Positions 8,057 through 15,550 are shown, counted from the first letter of the stretch. The stretch is 32,895 bases of DNA from an uncultured Cytophaga sp. (GCF_937863595.1 NZ_CALMGQ010000034.1:1-32895); one strand, 5' to 3'. Translations and numbers: made by a program. Notes: generated by a model from the letters alone, not told the origin.

Positions 8057-8797
8057 ATGAAAAAAATAATCAATCTTACTCTTTTTGTTGCAGCTCTTTC
8101 CATTCTTGCTTCTTGCAGAAAAGGTGCTGTTGATCCAATACCTTCTGCTACACCTGTAACAAACCAACCATCGGCTACTGCCCCTTACTTACAAGCGGGA
8201 AGCAATACGTCGCTAACCGTAAATACCGGAGGAGCTAATTCTCAGACAATGGATATGACCGATGTTGTGGTAGATCCACAAGGCGATGAATGGTCTATTA
8301 CCAGTGTTTCTAGTTCAAACTCACGCATTGTAACCGTTGCAATAAGCACTTCTGATAACAAAGCATTTGTGTATACAGGCGTATATGCGGGTACAGCAAC
8401 GTTGTCAATTACTATAGCAGATGCAGATGGTAATACAAATGTAATTGCATATAGTGTTGTAGCAGCGGTGCCCAATACTGCACCAACGTTAAATAATGGC
8501 ATAAATACAAGTTTTCAAATAGCTGAAGGTTCTAGTTTTGATTGGGATTTGTCTGATAAAATAACAGATGTCGATGGCGATGCTTGGACAATAACAAGCG
8601 CTACTAGTGGAATTACTGCAATTGCAACGAGTACATTAACAGGTTCGAAGGAGGTGCGTATGAATGGTGTGTCAACCGGTAGAGTTTTTATAACACTTAT
8701 CGCTTCTGATGAACACGGAAACACACATACGATTACAGCTACGGTAAATGTGTATACCAGCGAAATTGTTGCTGTTGAGGCTGTACAACTCCCATAA
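8057..8797 (+). CDS. Lipoprotein with two DxxGDxW repeat domains (array copy 4)
   Basis: A 246-residue paralogue with lipobox SILASC (Cys20) but a different, shorter linker (RKGAVDPIPSATPV), so it is the most diverged leader of copies 2-4. Domain 1 has VDPQGDEWSITSVSSSNS and domain 2 TDVDGDAWTITSATSG. It ends the array and is followed by a strong terminator at 8814-8879. Confidence 0.8.
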   Translation: MKKIINLTLFVAALSILASCRKGAVDPIPSATPVTNQPSATAPYLQAGSNTSLTVNTGGANSQTMDMTDVVVDPQGDEWSITSVSSSNSRIVTVAISTSDNKAFVYTGVYAGTATLSITIADADGNTNVIAYSVVAAVPNTAPTLNNGINTSFQIAEGSSFDWDLSDKITDVDGDAWTITSATSGITAIATSTLTGSKEVRMNGVSTGRVFITLIASDEHGNTHTITATVNVYTSEIVAVEAVQLP

Positions 8798-8813
8798 TTT
8801 AGGCTGTTTTAAC

Positions 8814-8879
8814 ACGTTCAGTTCTGTGTTGTTTGAGAGTTAATCAGGCCCGCAGGACTGAACGTATGCTGTTTTTTTT
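8814..8879 (+). terminator. Rho-independent terminator of the lipoprotein array
   Basis: Positions 8814-8828 pair with 8851-8865 over 15 bp (two G-U pairs in RNA), beginning ACGTTCAGT and ending ACTGAACGT, with a 22-nt loop. After six further bases comes a run of eight T (8872-8879). It ends plus-strand transcription just before the convergent umuC gene. Confidence 0.75.
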
Positions 8880-8880
8880 A

Positions 8881-10134
8881 TTAAATATACCCAACGTTGA
8901 TGCACACTATTTCATTTAAATTCGTAGTGTAATTGGGCGATATATTTTCTTTACGTAATTTCCATACGTGCTGATAGCCTTGAATGGCATGGCGTAGCGT
9001 GTGCTTACCCATCTTTCTATTAATTTGATCCATTGCAACTTCTAGCTTTGTGCGCTTATCGTTTTGCAGGCTTTCAAACATGTTTAGTTGTACGGTTTCT
9101 TCGGGTACAATATCCATTACAATTACACCACATTTTTTATAGACATGGCCTTTTTGAAAGATGTTGCGCAAGCCTTCTGTGGCAAACTGAATGAGTGTAG
9201 ATGTATTGTTTGTCGGTTCGGGTAACTTAATAAAAATGCCAAAGTATAATTGTCCAGTTTCGTTTGTAAATCGGCTTTTAGAAAGGGTTACATGCATGCT
9301 ACCTGCACGCGACCCTTGCAAGCGTAGTTTCTCTGCACAACTTGCAGCATGGCTCGCAATGGCTTCTTGTATGTCGTAAAATTCTGTCTGTAGATTTCCA
9401 AAAGAACGAGAGGTGCAAATGGATTTTTTATCTGCAACATCTTCCATTTCTATACATGGAATGCCTTTTAATTCTCGTTGTGTACGTAGGCCGATCACAG
9501 AAAAGTTTTTTCGCACCCATTCTTCAGGCTGCTGTATAAACTGTTCAATGGTATCTATAAAATGCGCACGTAGTTTTTTTGTATGTTGTCTGCCAAGTCC
9601 CCATACATCATCAAACGTAGCTTGCGCCCAAGATTGATCGATCTTGTTTGGATAAATGATGTGTACGCCACCCGAACGTTTGGCAAGCTTATTCGCAAGC
9701 TTTGCAAGTGTTTTGGTAGGAGCGATGCCCACGCCTACAGGTATGCCAGTGTGTTGCTTTACTGTATTACGGAGCGTATGTCCGAGTATTTCTAAATCGG
9801 TATGTGTTTCGTTTAATAATAAAAAAGCTTCGTCTATGGAATAAATTTCAATATCAGGAACAATGGCTGCAAGTGTTGCCATTACGCGTGCGGATAAATC
9901 TCCGTATAAGGTATAGTTGGAAGAAAATGCCGTTACGTTCTTATTTCGAATCAACTCTTTTATATTAAAAAAAGGTTCGCCCATTTTAATGCCAAGTGCT
10001 TTTGCTTCATCCGAACGCGAAATAATACAGCCATCATTATTTGAAAGGACAACAACAGCCGAAGTTCGTAGATCCGGCCGGAATAGACGTTCACAAGAAA
10101 CGTAGAAAGAATTACAGTCGATGAGTGCGTACAT
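8881..10134 (-). CDS. umuC: Y-family DNA polymerase V catalytic subunit UmuC
   Basis: The 417-residue protein is a translesion polymerase that copies damaged templates when complexed with processed UmuD. Catalytic acidic residues lie at Asp6 (MYALIDCNSFYVSCE) and Asp101/Glu102 in YSIDEAFL, the same numbers as in E. coli UmuC. SNNDGCIISRS (31-41) and SSNYTLYGDLSARV (71-84) are also typical. Helix-hairpin-helix and little-finger regions follow to a normal length of about 420. It lies downstream of umuD on the same strand, with a 158-bp spacer filled by a GCTTTAAGCC-type inverted repeat, which is unusual because umuD and umuC often overlap. Confidence 0.93.
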   Translation of the reverse strand: MYALIDCNSFYVSCERLFRPDLRTSAVVVLSNNDGCIISRSDEAKALGIKMGEPFFNIKELIRNKNVTAFSSNYTLYGDLSARVMATLAAIVPDIEIYSIDEAFLLLNETHTDLEILGHTLRNTVKQHTGIPVGVGIAPTKTLAKLANKLAKRSGGVHIIYPNKIDQSWAQATFDDVWGLGRQHTKKLRAHFIDTIEQFIQQPEEWVRKNFSVIGLRTQRELKGIPCIEMEDVADKKSICTSRSFGNLQTEFYDIQEAIASHAASCAEKLRLQGSRAGSMHVTLSKSRFTNETGQLYFGIFIKLPEPTNNTSTLIQFATEGLRNIFQKGHVYKKCGVIVMDIVPEETVQLNMFESLQNDKRTKLEVAMDQINRKMGKHTLRHAIQGYQHVWKLRKENISPNYTTNLNEIVCINVGYI

Positions 10135-10137
10135 GTG

Positions 10138-10292
10138 AAAGCCTAAAGCCGAAGGCTTAAGGCTAAATGCCTAAAGCTTTTGCGTTTGTTAGAATGGTTT
10201 TTTGTTGAAATAGATTTGCCATCATTTTAACTTACATGCGCCGTGGCATTAGGCTTTAAGCCTTGAGCTTTTGGCTTGAATGCCTTCGGCAT
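10138..10292. repeat. Inverted repeat element between umuD and umuC, GCTTTAAGCC class
   Basis: Left arm 10138-10178 contains AGCCGAAGGCTTAAGGC. Right arm 10245-10292 contains GGCATTAGGCTTTAAGCC and ends in a small perfect hairpin AATGCC-ttc-GGCATT next to the umuD stop. The arms are imperfect reverse complements made of the words also seen at 14102, 15478, 18280, 18702 and 18775. Confidence 0.65.
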
Positions 10293-10712
10293 TTATGGTT
10301 TATGAATTACAAACGTCACTACGCCCCATACTTCAAAGTTCATGGTTTCGGTAATTTCTATGGGTTTGAAATGTTCATTTTCAGGAATGAGGTAGAGTTT
10401 GTTGTTGTATTTACTGATGCGTTTTACGGTAAATTCCCCATCAATAATAGCCACCACAACCTGATTGTTTTTAGGTTCTATGGAACGGTCTACCACTAAT
10501 AAATCCCCATCATGAATGGCGGCGTTTACCATGGAATTTCCTTTTACACGCACGTAAAATGTTGCAGTTGGGTGCTGAATCAGGTATTCAAAAATGTCGA
10601 TTCTATTGTCTATATAATCACCTGCTGGACTGGGGAAGCCAGCAGCTACGGCTCCATTGGCAATCGTGATTGGTGCGTGGAGTGCTTGGGGGAGTGTGTG
10701 AAATATCTGCAT
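10293..10712 (-). CDS. umuD: UmuD-like SOS mutagenesis protein (S24 self-cleaving)
   Basis: Starting at ATG 10712 gives 139 residues, the E. coli UmuD length, and puts the key residues on E. coli numbers: cleavage site Ala24-Gly25 (VAAGFPSPAGDYID), nucleophile Ser60 in KGNSM and Lys97 in FTVKRI. A longer frame from 10742 adds ten unrelated residues. RecA-stimulated self-cleavage would remove the N-terminal arm and activate the UmuC polymerase. Cys24 of E. coli is Ala here, giving the Ala-Gly bond seen in LexA. umuC follows on the same strand. A near-palindrome TTAGCAATTTACTAA at 10736-10750 is a possible damage-response operator. Confidence 0.93.
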   Translation of the reverse strand: MQIFHTLPQALHAPITIANGAVAAGFPSPAGDYIDNRIDIFEYLIQHPTATFYVRVKGNSMVNAAIHDGDLLVVDRSIEPKNNQVVVAIIDGEFTVKRISKYNNKLYLIPENEHFKPIEITETMNFEVWGVVTFVIHKP

Positions 10713-10735
10713 AAGACTTCTTTGTTCTAAATATA

Positions 10736-10750
10736 TTAGCAATTTACTAA
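10736..10750. promoter_or_regulatory. Candidate damage-response operator upstream of umuD
   Basis: TTAGCAATTTACTAA is a 15-bp dyad with one mismatch, 24 bp ahead of the umuD start. The half-site TATTAGCAA recurs at 10783-10791, and TTTGTAAAT sits between. The SOS box of this lineage is not known to me, so assignment to LexA is a guess. Confidence 0.35.
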
Positions 10751-10855
10751 AAATATTGGTATATTTGTAAATGCGAAATGAATATTAGCAAATCGTGCAT
10801 TCGGGCTCTATTTTGCTGAATTCTTGTGTGTTGTACTATTTCATTTATTATTTTG

Positions 10856-10863
10856 TAGATTTG
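10856..10863 (+). promoter_or_regulatory. Candidate -7 element TAGATTTG for the toxin-antitoxin pair
   Basis: TAGATTTG fits TAnnTTTG and lies 30 bp before the ATG at 10894, which has a good ribosome site AGAAGGA. A TTG at 10831-10833 is slightly far for the -33 box. Confidence 0.35.
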
Positions 10864-10893
10864 TATACTAATTAACTATCATAGAAGGATAAA

Positions 10894-11469
10894 ATGTCAG
10901 AGTTTTATATAAAATATAGTCCCAATCAAATATCTAAAATTGGTAATACCATAATTTATCTATCTGAAAAAATCAATTCTGTTTCCAAAACAAAACTGCT
11001 TAAGCTATTGTATATTTTAGATGAATTATCAATAAAGCGAAGCGGAATACCATTTCTGAACTTAACATATAAAGTGTGGAAATTTGGACCTGTCGATGAG
11101 AATATTTTTATTGAACTTTCATCAGCACCTACTTTATTAAAAGGATATATAAAGAGAAAAAATGATCAAGATGGTAATTGCTATATTTTACCTGATTCGA
11201 ACTTTAATGATGATGAATTCTCTCAAAATGATTTAGATCTGTTGGATTATGTATTAGAAGAATTCGGTAACAAAACAGCAAAGGATTTAGTTTTGTATAC
11301 CCATAGAAAGGAGTCTCCTTGGTATAATACAGCTAAAAAGAATGATGTGTTGGATTTGTTGTTAAATGAGGAAATTACGAATACGGAATACATTATAGAT
11401 TTGACAGAGTTGATTCAACATGATAGTCGTAAAAAAGAAATTTATGAAGACTATTTAACATGCCATTAA
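10894..11469 (+). CDS. Panacea-domain (SocA/DUF4065-like) protein, candidate antitoxin
   Basis: The 191-residue protein has the Panacea core: KTKLLKLLYILDELSIKRSG (about residues 33-52), followed by LTYKVWKFGPV, the family's pattern of a leucine-rich helix and a W-x-x-G-P turn. Panacea proteins are versatile antitoxins that neutralise unrelated toxins or act as proteolytic adaptors (SocA). It overlaps the next gene by 10 nt (11460-11469), the coupling expected of a toxin-antitoxin operon with the antitoxin first. Codon use is more AT-rich than the neighbours, which suggests an accessory insertion. The family is fairly sure; the antitoxin role is inferred. Confidence 0.75.
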   Translation: MSEFYIKYSPNQISKIGNTIIYLSEKINSVSKTKLLKLLYILDELSIKRSGIPFLNLTYKVWKFGPVDENIFIELSSAPTLLKGYIKRKNDQDGNCYILPDSNFNDDEFSQNDLDLLDYVLEEFGNKTAKDLVLYTHRKESPWYNTAKKNDVLDLLLNEEITNTEYIIDLTELIQHDSRKKEIYEDYLTCH

Positions 11470-11930
11470 TTTCGATGTTTGAAGAAGGTAATATTCTTTA
11501 TTTTACACCTTTTTATTTTAAAAATGGCAAGTCTGCCCCTGCTCCTAAATTTTTTATTGTTTTGAAGCATGTTGATTCGCATAGCATTTTAGCTAGTTTA
11601 CCGACGAAAAAAGATTCAATTCCGTCAGAGCATACCATACAAGACGGGTGTGTCGAATTGCCTGAAATAAATTTTAATTGTTTTGTGATTTCAAATAAAA
11701 TTGAAGTGACAACTTGTGGTAAAAAATTTGATTTGCCTACTCATATTTATGGATATCAAATAGATACTCATGAGGTCACTTTGATGAAAGAGATCTATCC
11801 ATTGGAAGGGACGGATTATATTGTTTGGGGAAAGATGAAGAGTGCTCTTTTTAATGAATTAATACGTTGCATTAAAAAATCAAAAGCAGTTCCTAAAAAG
11901 TATATTAGAATTCTGAATTCAGAATTCTAA
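11460..11930 (+). CDS. Unrecognised protein, candidate toxin partner
   Basis: I do not recognise this 156-residue protein with confidence. The N-terminus (FEEGNILYFTPFYFKNGKS, then PAPKFFIVLKHV) has the shape of PemK/MazF-type endoribonucleases, where a G-D-I-V strand is followed by a basic loop and K-x-R-P-x-L-V-L strand; the Arg-Pro motif is here Ala-Pro-Lys. No signal peptide or membrane segment is seen. It overlaps the Panacea gene by 10 nt and is translated in another frame. The last codons and the stop lie inside a perfect 44-bp palindrome. Internal Met at 11475 could be an alternative start. Confidence 0.55.
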   Translation: MPLISMFEEGNILYFTPFYFKNGKSAPAPKFFIVLKHVDSHSILASLPTKKDSIPSEHTIQDGCVELPEINFNCFVISNKIEVTTCGKKFDLPTHIYGYQIDTHEVTLMKEIYPLEGTDYIVWGKMKSALFNELIRCIKKSKAVPKKYIRILNSEF

Positions 11931-11939
11931 TATACTTTT
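11896..11939. terminator. Perfect 44-bp palindrome, bidirectional terminator
   Basis: Arms AAAAGTATATTAGAATTCT and AGAATTCTAATATACTTTT flank a GAATTC centre with no mismatch. It begins inside the last codons of the candidate toxin gene and ends one base before the convergent purU stop. A-runs and T-runs at the edges give a hairpin with U-tract in both directions. Confidence 0.7.
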
Positions 11940-11940
11940 A

Positions 11941-12765
11941 CTAAAATATTATCGTTCTGTTCCCGCTCACATATACTTTTTGATCCAATACTAATTGCAA
12001 GGCTTTCGATAATACCAATTTTTCGACGTCTTTACCTGCAGCAGCCATTTTTACTGGGCTTAAGGTATGATCTATTGGAATGACTTCTTGGTGAATGATT
12101 GGTCCTTCGTCTAGGTCCTGATTTACAAAATGTGCCGTAGCACCAATGATTTTCACCCCACGTTCATACGCCTGTCTATAAGGGTTTGCTCCCTTAAATG
12201 CAGGTAAAAAACTATGATGAATATTGATCATACGTGATGGGTAATGCGACGTGAAATCATCGCTTAAAATACGCATAAACTTTGCAAGCACGATGTAGTC
12301 AGGGTTGTATTGCTTGAGACAAGAAAGCAATTCCGCTTCGTGTGTTTCTCTGCTTTTATTTTCGTGGGAAATAAAATGATAGGGTATATGAAATTTCTCT
12401 GTGTAAGCCTTTAAATGCTCGTGGTTACCGATGACTGCAACGATATGCGCTTTTAAATTTCCGAAATAATATTTGCTGATTAATTCGGTTAAGCAATGCT
12501 CTTCCTTGGTAACCATAATCACTATTTTCTTTAATTCACCTGTGCTGATTGATAGACTATGGTCTGTAGGTAAAACTGCAGCTAATGCAGATTTTAAAAC
12601 AGATGGATCAACATCGCCTTCTACAACCGTACGCATGTAAAATCGATTAAGTTGTTTTTCAACAAATTCTCTATTTCGAGTGATATTTAGGTTCAAACCA
12701 GCTAATACGCCCGTAATTTTATGAATTAGACCTTTTTGATCTTCGCAATCAATAATAATAATCAT
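11941..12765 (-). CDS. purU: Formyltetrahydrofolate deformylase
   Basis: The 274-residue enzyme hydrolyses 10-formyl-tetrahydrofolate to formate and tetrahydrofolate, supplying formate for purine synthesis and balancing one-carbon units. An N-terminal ACT domain (about 1-75, DCEDQKGLIHKITGVL) is the usual regulatory part. The formyltransferase-like domain carries the catalytic triad: Asn181 and His183 in NIHHSFLPAF, and Asp219 in LDEGPII. FKGANPYRQAYERGVK is also family-typical. Length is normal (about 280). It is convergent with the toxin-antitoxin pair and transcribed away from the gene-free stretch upstream of the arginine cluster. Confidence 0.93.
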   Translation of the reverse strand: MIIIIDCEDQKGLIHKITGVLAGLNLNITRNREFVEKQLNRFYMRTVVEGDVDPSVLKSALAAVLPTDHSLSISTGELKKIVIMVTKEEHCLTELISKYYFGNLKAHIVAVIGNHEHLKAYTEKFHIPYHFISHENKSRETHEAELLSCLKQYNPDYIVLAKFMRILSDDFTSHYPSRMINIHHSFLPAFKGANPYRQAYERGVKIIGATAHFVNQDLDEGPIIHQEVIPIDHTLSPVKMAAAGKDVEKLVLSKALQLVLDQKVYVSGNRTIIF

Positions 12766-13200
12766 GATATGTTGTTCTCTCGCTTCTTTGTATCTGTTGT
12801 AAAACTACTATTATTTTGTCCATTACACCACTCTTTTGCTATTTCACAGTTCTATTTATGAAAGTTTTACAGGTGTATTTTTCAGTTTGTAGTTGAGTCT
12901 TTTTAATCAAATATGAATGGATTTTAATAAGCGTATTTTTTTGCGACGTTTGTATCTATTTATAATACAATATATTGCGATTTTATGTTTGTTTTGACTA
13001 GAAAGTAGAATGTATGTAGGAACTAAAATGAATGGTAAAAATAGATTTTTTACACTCTAAGTATTTTTTTTTCAAGGTATTGGAAAGAAACTTATTGGAT
13101 AAAAAAAGGGTTATTACTTTGTATAAATTTAATTTTGAATTACATTTGCTGAAGAATTATTAAGGTTAAATGCAAAAGTCTAACTACATATTGTTTCTTT
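12766..13200. other. AT-rich gene-free stretch
   Basis: About 435 bp between purU and the GC-rich island hold no credible gene. A weak promoter-like pair TTG (13095-13097) and TACTTTG (13115-13121) could start a leader transcript running toward the arginine cluster, but neither element is a good match. Confidence 0.4.
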
Positions 13201-13345
13201 CTACCCCGAATCCTTTTGGGGCGGTTAGCTTATTTTCTGCACTGAACCAACCGAGGCCCTAGGCCGACGTACACTTAAGTATCTCATGCGGATACTTCTT
13301 TTCAAACCACATAGCCCTTAAACCGGCTTCATCACACACATTTCA
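13201..13345. ncRNA. GC-rich hairpin-rich island, candidate structured RNA
   Basis: This block is clearly more GC-rich than its flanks and holds several short helices: CCCC/GGGG (13204-13207, 13218-13221), GGCC/GGCC (13255-13258, 13262-13265), a perfect 7-bp AAGTATC/GATACTT (13277-13283, 13291-13297) and AGCC/GGCT (13313-13316, 13325-13328). A further helix GGTTAG/CCAACC (13223-13228, 13247-13252) pairs fully only as minus-strand RNA, where one pair is G-U. Both strands have almost open frames with single stops, so a decayed small coding repeat is an alternative. It does not resemble tmRNA, RNase P, SRP RNA or a riboswitch I know. Confidence 0.4.
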
Positions 13346-13354
13346 CAGTTTCTA

Positions 13355-13410
13355 CAGTATTAATCAATCTACAATACTGATTCTCCTTCGGGAATTTATT
13401 TGTATTGTAG
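13355..13410 (+). promoter_or_regulatory. Mutually exclusive hairpins ahead of the arginine cluster
   Basis: CAGTATT (13355-13361) pairs with AATACTG (13373-13379). The overlapping CTACAATAC (13369-13377) pairs instead with GTATTGTAG (13402-13410), enclosing TCCTTCGGGA. The two stems cannot form together, and the second ends 13 nt before the GNAT start codon, so it could gate translation or early transcription of the operon. Confidence 0.4.
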
Positions 13411-13423
13411 TATTTATTTTGGA

Positions 13424-14107
13424 ATGAATAAACTAAGCGTATCTGATATTAAGGTATTGGTTGCAGGCCCTCAACATAAACATTTAGCGGATGCTATTGT
13501 GGATGAAATGGCCGAGAGTGCAAAAGCGCGTGGAACAGGTATTGCAAAACGTAGCCCCGATTATATCCGTCAAAAGATGGATGAAGGGAAGGCTATTATT
13601 GCCATTACAAAGTCCGGCGAATTTGCAGGTTTTTGTTATATTGAGTCATGGAGTCATGGGAAATATGTAGCAAACTCAGGTTTGATTGTATCCCCTGACT
13701 TTCGTAAGTATGGCTTGGCGACAAAAATTAAAGAGAAAGCATTTGAGTTGTCGCGCAAAAAGTTTCCTGATGCAAAACTGTTTGGATTAACAACCTCTGC
13801 GGCTGTGATGAAAATCAATTCAGAGTTGGGATATCGTCCTGCGCACTATAGTGAACTCACCGATGATGACACATTCTGGCAAGGATGTGCAAGCTGCGTT
13901 AATTACGAAATATTGAAAAGTAAAGATCGTAAGATGTGCTTGTGTACGGCAATGGTATATGATCCCGAAGAAAAGAAAAAGAAGAAGTGGGATTTTATTA
14001 CCGACTCAAAACTTTGGGAAAGATGGCAGCGCATTAAAAACCATAAGTTGCTGAAAGCTTTTGGTAAAGGTGGTGGCAAGGTTATGTCCTTTCTAGGACT
14101 CGCGTAA
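13424..14107 (+). CDS. GNAT acyltransferase, candidate N-acylglutamate synthase
   Basis: The ATG at 13424 is preferred to a TTG at 13400 because the GNAT fold starts soon after. The 227-residue protein has the acyl-CoA loop SPDFRKYGLATKIKEKA (90-106), matching R/Q-x-x-G-x-A. It heads the arginine cluster, which otherwise lacks an enzyme for the first step, acylation of glutamate; I infer that role from position. An unusual feature is a Cys pattern C155-x2-C158-x13-C172-x-C174 that could hold zinc or act as a redox switch. A Lys-rich segment follows (184-188). The stop codon lies inside the left arm of a repeat element (14102-14110). Confidence 0.7.
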   Translation: MNKLSVSDIKVLVAGPQHKHLADAIVDEMAESAKARGTGIAKRSPDYIRQKMDEGKAIIAITKSGEFAGFCYIESWSHGKYVANSGLIVSPDFRKYGLATKIKEKAFELSRKKFPDAKLFGLTTSAAVMKINSELGYRPAHYSELTDDDTFWQGCASCVNYEILKSKDRKMCLCTAMVYDPEEKKKKKWDFITDSKLWERWQRIKNHKLLKAFGKGGGKVMSFLGLA

Positions 14108-14276
14108 TGCCTAACGCAGAAAGCTTAAGGCTTTGCGTCTCTTAATAATTGACTTATCAGATCTATTCTTAAATAAACGAAAGGGAATTTGCTTTAGGCC
14201 TTCAGCTTTACGCTTTTCTCAAAAATAAAACTATAACCGCTGAAGATCCTTAGGCTTTAAGCCTTCAGCATTACGC
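14102..14276. repeat. Inverted repeat element between the GNAT gene and argG, GCTTTAAGCC class
   Basis: GCGTAATGC at 14102-14110, containing the upstream stop codon, is exactly matched in inverse by GCATTACGC at 14268-14276, ten bases before the argG ATG. Inside the arms, AGCTTAAGGC and GGCTTTAAGCC continue the pairing imperfectly. Additional words (GCTTTAGGCCTTCAGC) occur near 14190. Confidence 0.7.
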
Positions 14277-14286
14277 ATAAATAACA

Positions 14287-15483
14287 ATGAAAAAGAAAGT
14301 AGTATTGGCCTTCAGTGGCGGATTGGACACAACATATTGCGCAAAGTATTTAACAGAAGATTTAGGGTATGAATTGCATACGGCCATTGTGAATACAGGT
14401 GGATTCTCTAAAGAAGAGTTAATTGATATCGAAAAGAAAGCGTACGAATTGGGTGTTACTTCTCATACTACACTGGATATCATTGAAAAATATTATGCAG
14501 AATGTGTGAAGTACATGGTATACGGCAATATTCTTCGTAACAATACCTATCCACTTTCTGTAAGTGCTGAACGCGTATTTCAAGCAATGGCAATTGCAGA
14601 ACATGCAAAGAAAGTTGGTGCTACTGCAGTGGCGCACGGTTCTACAGGTGCTGGCAACGATCAAGTTCGTTTTGATGTCGTATTCATGATTATGAATCCG
14701 GGTATCGAAATCATCACACCTATTCGCGATATGAAATTATCCCGCGATCAAGAAATTGAATACTTGAAGAAAAAAGGTGTGGTGCGTGATTGGAGCAAAG
14801 CTGCATACTCCATCAACGTTGGTATTTGGGGTACAAGTGTAGGTGGCAAAGAAACATTGACATCGAATAAAACACTTCCTGAAAGTGCTTTCCCTACACA
14901 GGTTACAAAAACAGGTGAAGAAGAAATTGAATTGGAATTTGAAAAAGGACAATTGGTTGGTTTGAATGGCAAACGCATGAAATCAACAGATGCAATTGTA
15001 GCCTTAAATAAACTTGTAGCACCATACGGTATTGGTCGTGATATTCACGTGGGTGATACCATCATTGGTATCAAAGGGCGTGTAGGCTTTGAAGCTGCTG
15101 CTCCGATGGTAATTATTAAAGCGCACCATACCTTAGAAAAACATACGCTTACCAAATGGCAGATGTATTGGAAAGAGCAATTGGGCAACTGGTACGGAAA
15201 CTTTGTACACGAAGGTCAATTCCTTGAACCGGTAATGAGGAACATTGAAACATTCTTAGAAGACACACAAGTGAATGTTACGGGTAAAGTGAAGGTATTT
15301 GCTGCACCGTATCGTTTCCACGTAATCGGTATTGAATCCGCACACGATTTGATGTCTGACAAGTTTGGTAAATACGGAGAAGAAAACAATGCATGGTCTG
15401 GTGATGATGTAAAAGGCTTCTCTAAAATATTCGGTAATCAAACAATGATTTACCACAGAGTGAATGAGGATTTGAAAGGCTAA
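14287..15483 (+). CDS. argG: Argininosuccinate synthase
   Basis: Joins citrulline and aspartate using ATP, giving argininosuccinate, the penultimate step of arginine synthesis. The 398-residue length is normal. The N-terminal ATP pyrophosphatase loop AFSGGLDTTYC (8-18) is intact, and AHGSTGAGNDQVRFD is the conserved citrulline/aspartate-binding segment. Translation starts at the ATG next to the right arm of the repeat at 14268-14276. argC follows 67 bp later. Its early position in the cluster, separated from argH by six genes, is common in Bacteroidota. Confidence 0.96.
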   Translation: MKKKVVLAFSGGLDTTYCAKYLTEDLGYELHTAIVNTGGFSKEELIDIEKKAYELGVTSHTTLDIIEKYYAECVKYMVYGNILRNNTYPLSVSAERVFQAMAIAEHAKKVGATAVAHGSTGAGNDQVRFDVVFMIMNPGIEIITPIRDMKLSRDQEIEYLKKKGVVRDWSKAAYSINVGIWGTSVGGKETLTSNKTLPESAFPTQVTKTGEEEIELEFEKGQLVGLNGKRMKSTDAIVALNKLVAPYGIGRDIHVGDTIIGIKGRVGFEAAAPMVIIKAHHTLEKHTLTKWQMYWKEQLGNWYGNFVHEGQFLEPVMRNIETFLEDTQVNVTGKVKVFAAPYRFHVIGIESAHDLMSDKFGKYGEENNAWSGDDVKGFSKIFGNQTMIYHRVNEDLKG

Positions 15484-15541
15484 AAGCAGAAGGCGTAAAG
15501 CTTAATGCTTGTCTTCTCAATTTTAGTTATTCGCTTTAAGC
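15478..15541. repeat. Short inverted repeat between argG and argC, GCTTTAAGCC class
   Basis: Left words GGCTAAAAGC and GGCGTAAAGCTTAATGC (15478-15509) overlap the argG stop; the right word CGCTTTAAGC (15532-15541) lies ten bases before the argC start. It is a shorter version of the element at 14102-14276. Confidence 0.55.
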
Positions 15542-15550
15542 AACGAAATT

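Noticed and set aside
6788..8724. Long antisense open frames through the lipoprotein array and other genes
   Set aside because: They mirror the codon bias of the sense genes, lack recognisable domains or start signals, and overlap well-supported coding regions.
13201..13345. tmRNA, RNase P RNA, SRP RNA or a known riboswitch
   Set aside because: None of the conserved sequences of these RNAs were found on either strand.
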